Assembly: GCF_023631325.1 (NCBI RefSeq)
Contig: NZ_JALQDG010000031.1
Span: forward strand, 1-64,000
Direction: 5' to 3'
DNA from: Caballeronia sp. INDeC2
GTDB lineage: Bacteria > Pseudomonadota > Gammaproteobacteria > Burkholderiales > Burkholderiaceae
DNA: 64,000 nt
Shown here: piece after piece, positions 59,631-64,000 of the stretch
How positions within the stretch are numbered: the first letter of the stretch is position 1
Layout of the letters: every line of letters starts with the position of its first letter
Position numbers and translations under genes: made by a program
Notes under the pieces: model-generated
Database searches by the model: none
What the model saw: only the letters and a program-made list of their open reading frames with translations
What the model was told of the DNA's origin: nothing

Positions 59631-60401
59631 TCAAACGGGCAGCACGGACGCAACGAGCGTCTGCGTGTAAGGATGTTGCGGATCGTCGAGCACCTGGTCC
59701 GTGAGACCGCTCTCGACGACGCGTCCGTCCTTCATCACCATCAGCCGATGCGCGAGCAGCCGCGCGACGCCGATGTCGTGCGTGACGATCACCGCGGCCA
59801 GATGCAGCTTGCTCGTCAACGTGCGCAGAAGATCGAGCAGACGCGCCTGAACGGACACATCGAGGCCGGCGGTCGGCTCGTCCATGAACACGAGGCGCGG
59901 ACCCGTCACCAGATTACGCGCGATCTGCAAGCGCTGTTGCATCCCGCCCGAAAACGCGGAAGGCAATTCGTCGATGCGCGCCGCATCCAGTTCGACGCGG
60001 CTCATCCAGTCGGCGGCGGTGTCGCGCAGGCGGCCATAGTGGCGCGCGCCGATCGCCATCAACGGCTCGCCGATGTTCGCGCCCGCCGATACGTTGCGGC
60101 GCAGGCCGTCGCGTGCGTTCTGATGCACGAAGCCCCATTCGGTGCGCGACAGAAGACGCTTGCGTGCTTCGGCAAGCGTCAGCAGATCGAGCGCTTCGCC
60201 TTCGCGCGTGGTGTACATGAGCGCGCCGCCGTCGATATCGCTGCGCAACGCGAGCGCATTCAGCAAGGTCGATTTGCCCGAGCCCGATTCGCCGACGATG
60301 CACAGCACTTCGCCCGGATAAACCTCGAGATCGATATCGACACAACCGCCGCGTCCGTCGTAGCGCTTCGTCAGGCGCGTCGCTTTCAGCAGTGCATTCA
60401 T
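59631..60401 (-). CDS. phnK: C-P lyase ABC-like protein PhnK
   Basis: 256 residues. Walker A GESGSGKST, signature FSGGMQQRLQIARNL, Walker B LVFMDEPTAGLDVSVQ and H-loop VTHDIGVARLLAHR. PhnK binds the PhnGHIJ core complex and couples ATP to phosphonate breakdown. Its start overlaps the phnJ stop (ATGA). Confidence 0.94.
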   Translation of the reverse strand: MNALLKATRLTKRYDGRGGCVDIDLEVYPGEVLCIVGESGSGKSTLLNALALRSDIDGGALMYTTREGEALDLLTLAEARKRLLSRTEWGFVHQNARDGLRRNVSAGANIGEPLMAIGARHYGRLRDTAADWMSRVELDAARIDELPSAFSGGMQQRLQIARNLVTGPRLVFMDEPTAGLDVSVQARLLDLLRTLTSKLHLAAVIVTHDIGVARLLAHRLMVMKDGRVVESGLTDQVLDDPQHPYTQTLVASVLPV

Positions 60402-61252
60402 CGCACCACCTCTTCATGGTCGCGACGGCTGTGACAGTAATCGCTGTCGGAGCAGACGAACATGCGCGTGCCCTGATCGTCGACGATCATTTCGTCGAGA
60501 AAGCTATCGTGCGAACCGCACAGCGCGCAGGCGTGTTCCCACTTCTGCACGCTGAAAGGATGATCCTCGAAATCCAGGCTCTTTACCTTCGTATAAGGCG
60601 GAATCGCATAGATGCGCCGTTCGCGGCCCGCGCCGAAGAGCTGCAATGCGGGGTTCATGTGCATCTTCGGATTGTCGAACTTCGGGATCGGCGAGGGCGA
60701 CGTGAGATAGCGGTCGTTCACCAGCACCGGATAGTCGTAGGTCGTAGCAATGCTGCCGTGCTGCACGATATCCTCATAATATTTCACGTTGATGAGGCCG
60801 TAGTCCGCGAGCGCGTGCAATTTGCGGCACTCGGTCACGCGCGGCTCCAGACGGAACAGCGGCTCGGGCATCGGCACCTGATAGACGATGATCTGCTTGT
60901 CCGTCAACGGCGTCTCGGGAATGCGGTGACGCGTCTGCACGATGGTCGCATCGGCGGTGCGCGTGGTGGTCGCCACGCCCGCGGTGCGCGCGAAGAAGCG
61001 GCGAATGTTCACCGCGTTCGTCGTCTCGTCGGAGCCTTGATCGATGACCTTCAGCGTATCGCTCTCGCCGATGATCGCCGACGTCACCTGCAAGCCGCCC
61101 GTGCCCCATCCATACGGAAGCGGCATTTCGCGCGACGCGAACGGCACCTGATAACCCGGCACCGCGACTGCCTTGAGCAGCGCGCGACGAATCATGCGTT
61201 TGGTCTGCTCGTCGAGATACGCAAAGTTATAGCCTTCGGTGATCGCGTTCAT
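60398..61252 (-). CDS. phnJ: alpha-D-ribose 1-methylphosphonate 5-phosphate C-P lyase
   Basis: 284 residues, radical-SAM-like iron-sulfur enzyme that breaks the carbon-phosphorus bond. The Cys set reads C-x2-C-x21-C-x5-C in the C-terminal part (CALC ... CSDSDYC), the exact spacing of the E. coli catalytic and cluster cysteines 241/244/266/272. GYQVPFASREMPLPYGWGTGG is the conserved N-terminal block. It overlaps phnI by 4 bp. Confidence 0.96.
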   Translation of the reverse strand: MNAITEGYNFAYLDEQTKRMIRRALLKAVAVPGYQVPFASREMPLPYGWGTGGLQVTSAIIGESDTLKVIDQGSDETTNAVNIRRFFARTAGVATTTRTADATIVQTRHRIPETPLTDKQIIVYQVPMPEPLFRLEPRVTECRKLHALADYGLINVKYYEDIVQHGSIATTYDYPVLVNDRYLTSPSPIPKFDNPKMHMNPALQLFGAGRERRIYAIPPYTKVKSLDFEDHPFSVQKWEHACALCGSHDSFLDEMIVDDQGTRMFVCSDSDYCHSRRDHEEVVR

Positions 61253-62349
61253 GCCGCATTCTCCTTGTTGTCATCCGCGCCATGCGCCGCGCGCAGGCGG
61301 CGAAGCAATTCCAGCTCGGACTGAAAATCGACGTAATGCGGCAATTTCAGGTGCTGCACGAAGCCGGACGCTTCGACGTTATCGCTGTGATACAGCACGA
61401 ACTCGGGATCCTGCGTGGGCGAGCCGACGGACTCGCCCAGTTCCTCGGCACGCAATGCGCGGTCCACCAGCGCCATCGCCATCGCCTTGCGCTCCGAATG
61501 ACCGAAGGCGAGGCCATAGCCTTGCGTGAAGGTCGGCGGCACGTCGCCGCTGCCCGCGAACTGGTTGATCATCTGACACTCGGTCACTTCGATATCGCCG
61601 ATATCGACCGCGAAGCCCAGTTCATCGACGACCATTTCCACCGACACTTCACCGTGACGAATCTCGCCCGCAAACGGATGACTGTGTGCATAGCCGCGCT
61701 GCGTCGCATAGCCGACTGCAAGCAGAAAGCCTTCGTCGCCGCGCGCGAGATTTTGCAGACGCGTCGAACGATCGGCGGGAAACGACAGCGGCTCGCGCGA
61801 CAGATCGCCCGGTGGCGGCGCGTCAACGTGCGCGCGTTCCTGCTCGATGAGGCCTTCCTTGTCGAGCATGGACAGCACGCGCGGCATCGCGCTCTCATCA
61901 AGCGTCTTATCAGCGATAGTCGCATCGCTGACTCGTTCGCCTTGCGCGAGCAAGGTGAAATCGAGCAGGCGCTGCGTGTAATCGTAGGTGCCGCCAAGCA
62001 TCTGGCCGCCGGGGATGTCCTTGAACGCCGCCGAGATGCGGCGCTCGACGCACATCGCTGCCGTATCGATCGGCAGCGTGTAGCCGAAGCGCGGCAATGT
62101 CGTGCGATATGCGCGCAGCAGAAAGATCGCTTCGACGAGATCGCCTGCCGCCTGCTTGATCGCGAGCGCGGCGAGGTCTTCATCGTAGATGGAGCCTTCT
62201 GTCATCACGCGCGCGACGGCAAGACGCATCTGCTCCCGAATCTGCGCGACGGAAAGCTCGGGCACGGCGACATCGCCGCGACGCTTCCTCGCGAGCACGT
62301 CCCATGAACGTTCGATGGCGCGTTCGCCACCCTTGACCGCGACGTACAT
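61249..62349 (-). CDS. phnI: C-P lyase subunit, purine nucleoside phosphorylase-like PhnI
   Basis: 366 residues. It forms the core complex with PhnG, PhnH and PhnJ and attaches the phosphonate to ribose at C1. The N-terminus MYVAVKGGERAIERSWDVLA, the middle GYGLAFGHSERKAMAMALVD and the terminal NVEASGFVQHLKLPHYVDFQ block (each within 20 residues) are characteristic. GGAGG lies 7 nt before the ATG at 62349, which overlaps the phnH stop. Confidence 0.95.
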   Translation of the reverse strand: MYVAVKGGERAIERSWDVLARKRRGDVAVPELSVAQIREQMRLAVARVMTEGSIYDEDLAALAIKQAAGDLVEAIFLLRAYRTTLPRFGYTLPIDTAAMCVERRISAAFKDIPGGQMLGGTYDYTQRLLDFTLLAQGERVSDATIADKTLDESAMPRVLSMLDKEGLIEQERAHVDAPPPGDLSREPLSFPADRSTRLQNLARGDEGFLLAVGYATQRGYAHSHPFAGEIRHGEVSVEMVVDELGFAVDIGDIEVTECQMINQFAGSGDVPPTFTQGYGLAFGHSERKAMAMALVDRALRAEELGESVGSPTQDPEFVLYHSDNVEASGFVQHLKLPHYVDFQSELELLRRLRAAHGADDNKENAA

Positions 62350-62972
62350 CAGTTCACCTCCACGTGCGTCGTGCGCGGCAGGCCGACGAGCGAGCCCCCC
62401 GCGACGAAGTAGCAATCGATGCCGCAAGGAAAGAGCGCCGTGAGCGCCGCCCGCTCGCGCCAGAACTCGCGCGACAGGCCCGCAATGCCGACCGTGCGCG
62501 AGTCCGCAATACCCGGACCGCGCCATGCGAGCGGCTCGCCTTCGGTGAGCGACGGCACGCGGATGAACAAGGTCGCGGAATCCTCGGGCGATTCGGGATC
62601 GCCGTGCGAGAACGCATCGAGCGAAGGCATGTCACGCGCGTCGTCGATATAGGCAAACGCTGCCTCGCGGCGATCGCGCGTCAAGGTTGCGCTCGCGTGG
62701 AAGCGCAGCGCATCGCCGAGTACGTCGTCTTCACGTTCGATGAAAACCGGCGTCGAATAATCCGTCAGCGCGAGCAGCGATGCAAACGCCGCGAGCGGCA
62801 CGCGTCCGGCGAGCGCATCGCGCATGGCGTGATTGTTCGGCAGCGCGGCGTCGATCGCGACGATGCTGCCCGGACGCGACAACGCATCGAGCAACGCGCG
62901 GAACACGCGCTGCGCGTCGTGCACCGTGTCGTTGAAGCCGGGCACGAGCCGGGTCATGTCGATTCTCATCAT
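62349..62972 (-). CDS. phnH: C-P lyase subunit PhnH
   Basis: About 207 residues. VPGFNDTVHDAQRVFRALLD at the N-terminus and the FPCGIDCYFVAGGSLVGLPR end are conserved in PhnH. It dimerises within the PhnGHIJ complex. The ATG at 62972 overlaps the phnG stop; the ATG at 62969 has better ribosome-site spacing (GAGAGG 6 nt) and is an equally good start. Confidence 0.93.
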   Translation of the reverse strand: MMRIDMTRLVPGFNDTVHDAQRVFRALLDALSRPGSIVAIDAALPNNHAMRDALAGRVPLAAFASLLALTDYSTPVFIEREDDVLGDALRFHASATLTRDRREAAFAYIDDARDMPSLDAFSHGDPESPEDSATLFIRVPSLTEGEPLAWRGPGIADSRTVGIAGLSREFWRERAALTALFPCGIDCYFVAGGSLVGLPRTTHVEVN

Positions 62973-63451
62973 TCGCCTCTCACCATCGTGAAGAACTCGA
63001 CCTTGGTCGCGGCCGCTTCGGTTTGCTTGCGGCGCCGTTCATCGGCGATACGCGCGGCCAGCGGTGCGACCAGTTGCGTCTGCAACTTGGCCGCATAGCG
63101 AGGCATCTGCAGAAGCGCGTCGGCGAGCGCGGCGAGCGTCGCGCGCTCCTTGTCGCGGCCCATGTGCACGGCGACGCCGACCGGCGCACTGCCGTCGTCC
63201 AGCATGAGACGCAGCGTGGCGCGCGTGACGGTCGTTTCGCCGAGATTGAACGCATCGCCCGTGCCGCCGATGCGCCCGCGCACCATCGCAAGCCCGATAT
63301 CCGGCGCGCGCAGCCACTCGTAATCGGGCGCCTTCGCGCCTTCGAGCGCCGCGTCGAGCGCCTGTTTCAGCGCGTCGCGCGGCGTGCGCGCCAGCACCGC
63401 CATCCATTCGCGGCGCGCCCGAATGTCCCGCGACTCCATTGAATTGCTCAT
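62969..63451 (-). CDS. phnG: C-P lyase subunit PhnG
   Basis: 160 residues. RREWMAVLARTPRDALKQAL opens the protein, GLAMVRGRIGGTGDAFNLGE is the family core, and the end EAAATKVEFFTMVRGE is typical. It is the first gene of the leftward phnGHIJKLM operon. Divergent phnF starts 163 bp away. Confidence 0.94.
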   Translation of the reverse strand: MSNSMESRDIRARREWMAVLARTPRDALKQALDAALEGAKAPDYEWLRAPDIGLAMVRGRIGGTGDAFNLGETTVTRATLRLMLDDGSAPVGVAVHMGRDKERATLAALADALLQMPRYAAKLQTQLVAPLAARIADERRRKQTEAAATKVEFFTMVRGE

Positions 63452-63510
63452 CGCTTTCCCTATGTTCGAAAGGATTCGGTCGTCATATGCTACTCGTCGT
63501 CTTATCTAGT

Positions 63511-63520
63511 CGTCTAGACG
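63511..63520. promoter_or_regulatory. PhnF operator candidate in the divergent phnG-phnF region
   Basis: Perfect 10-bp palindrome CGTCTAGACG, flanked by a related half-site TCTAGT (63505-63510). It lies 60 bp before phnG and 94 bp before phnF. GTCTAGAC resembles the TCTAGAC-containing sites bound by PhnF-type GntR regulators. Assignment to PhnF is inferred from position. Confidence 0.55.
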
Positions 63521-63613
63521 TTTGGTCATGTAGTGAGGCTTTCACATTTCCATCACGAGTTGCGCACTACAATCCGATAGAACGATATTCAAACCGACAG
63601 GAATGACAGCGCA

Positions 63614-64000
63614 ATGACATCCACTGAAAATGCCGCGCCGCTACATGCGGTCGAGCGCGGCGCGGGGGTCGCGGTCTGGCGGCAGATCGAGCAGATCCTC
63701 GCCGCCGAGATCGCCGCGAAGAGCTTCGGCGACGAAGGACGTCTGCCGAGCGAGGCCGAGCTCGCCAAGCGCTTCGACGTGAATCGTCATACGGTGCGCC
63801 GCGCGATGCTGCGGCTCGCCGCGACGGGCCTCGTGAGCGTCGAGCAGGGGCGCGGCACGTTCGTGCAGCCGGGCGCGATCGACTATCAGATCGGACGCCG
63901 CACGCGTTTCACCGAGAACCTGCGCCGCCAGAAGCACACGTCGGCGGGCGTCGTGCTGAGCTCGGAACGCGTGAAGGCCGATCCGGCCGTCGCGAAGGCG
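63614..64000 (+). CDS. phnF: GntR/HutC-type phosphonate operon regulator PhnF, truncated by window end
   Basis: 129 residues are visible; the gene runs off the right edge. The N-terminal winged helix-turn-helix includes VAVWRQIEQILAAEIA, LPSEAELAKRFDVNRHTVRRA and SVEQGRGTFV, then the start of the UTRA ligand domain (YQIGRRTRFTENLRRQ), as in PhnF. It is divergent from phnGHIJKLM and probably represses or activates it. The frame is open to base 64000 with no stop. Confidence 0.88.
   Translation, partial: MTSTENAAPLHAVERGAGVAVWRQIEQILAAEIAAKSFGDEGRLPSEAELAKRFDVNRHTVRRAMLRLAATGLVSVEQGRGTFVQPGAIDYQIGRRTRFTENLRRQKHTSAGVVLSSERVKADPAVAKA

Noticed and set aside
1..64000. CRISPR arrays, IS elements, prophage genes, tRNAs and attachment sites
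   Set aside because: No regularly spaced repeats, transposase, integrase or phage structural motifs were found in the translated frames or gaps; tRNA cloverleafs were not systematically folded, so a tRNA could have been missed in the gaps.

Overview
The window is chromosomal DNA from a high-GC betaproteobacterium of the Burkholderiaceae. Caballeronia or Paraburkholderia is the best guess. This rests on the strong G/C third-position bias, the rRNA promoter and leader at the left edge, and families typical of the group (DUF4148, DUF3563, NodT-type outer membrane lipoproteins, phosphocholine-specific phospholipase C with a Tat signal). No phage, IS element, CRISPR array or tRNA was seen. Assignments come from reading motifs, so family level is usually firm and exact substrates are inferred.

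Layout, left to right. 1-190: promoter and boxB/boxA/boxC leader of an rRNA operon that runs leftwards off the window. 0.3-6.7 kb: DUF4148 protein, a penicillin-acylase-family Ntn hydrolase, an NTF2-like protein, a small lipoprotein and phospholipase C. 7.0-11.6 kb: a four-gene tripartite ABC efflux operon behind a promoter overlapped by a palindrome. 11.5-23.2 kb: a ten-gene leftward catabolic operon (GntR regulator, SDR dehydrogenase, BKACE, MBL-fold hydrolase, CUT2-type sugar importer with a double-length permease, 3-hydroxyacyl-CoA dehydrogenase-like enzyme, SMP-30 lactonase, acyl-CoA ligase). It may serve an oxidative 2-deoxyribose/deoxyribonate-type route. 23.3-29.8 kb: a stressosome locus (RsbR-RsbS-RsbT-RsbX-like) coupled to two hybrid histidine kinases, with no sigma factor.

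30-41.9 kb holds a nucleobase permease, an alpha/beta hydrolase, exonuclease III, an MFS exporter, an aldo/keto reductase with a divergent LysR regulator, a sulfonate/taurine-type operon (dioxygenase, binding protein, ATPase, permease), and dinB behind a near-consensus LexA box. 42-50.8 kb holds DUF3563, a two-component system, a candidate small RNA, a DHA2 exporter, an AAA ATPase, two tandemly duplicated small-protein genes with matching leaders, and a PAS-PAS hybrid kinase. 50.7-57.5 kb holds a low-GC gene remnant, an FUSC-like membrane protein, a LysR/VOC pair, a small exported protein, a chemotaxis receptor and an aromatic-acid-type MFS importer. 57.7-64 kb is the C-P lyase operon phnGHIJKLM with the divergent regulator phnF cut by the window end.

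The parts most worth following up are the BKACE operon with its fused permease, the stressosome wired to kinases (one with an RsbT-like front end and a receiver lacking its phospho-acceptor Asp), the duplicated small-protein cassette, and the candidate small RNA at about 45.1-45.2 kb.
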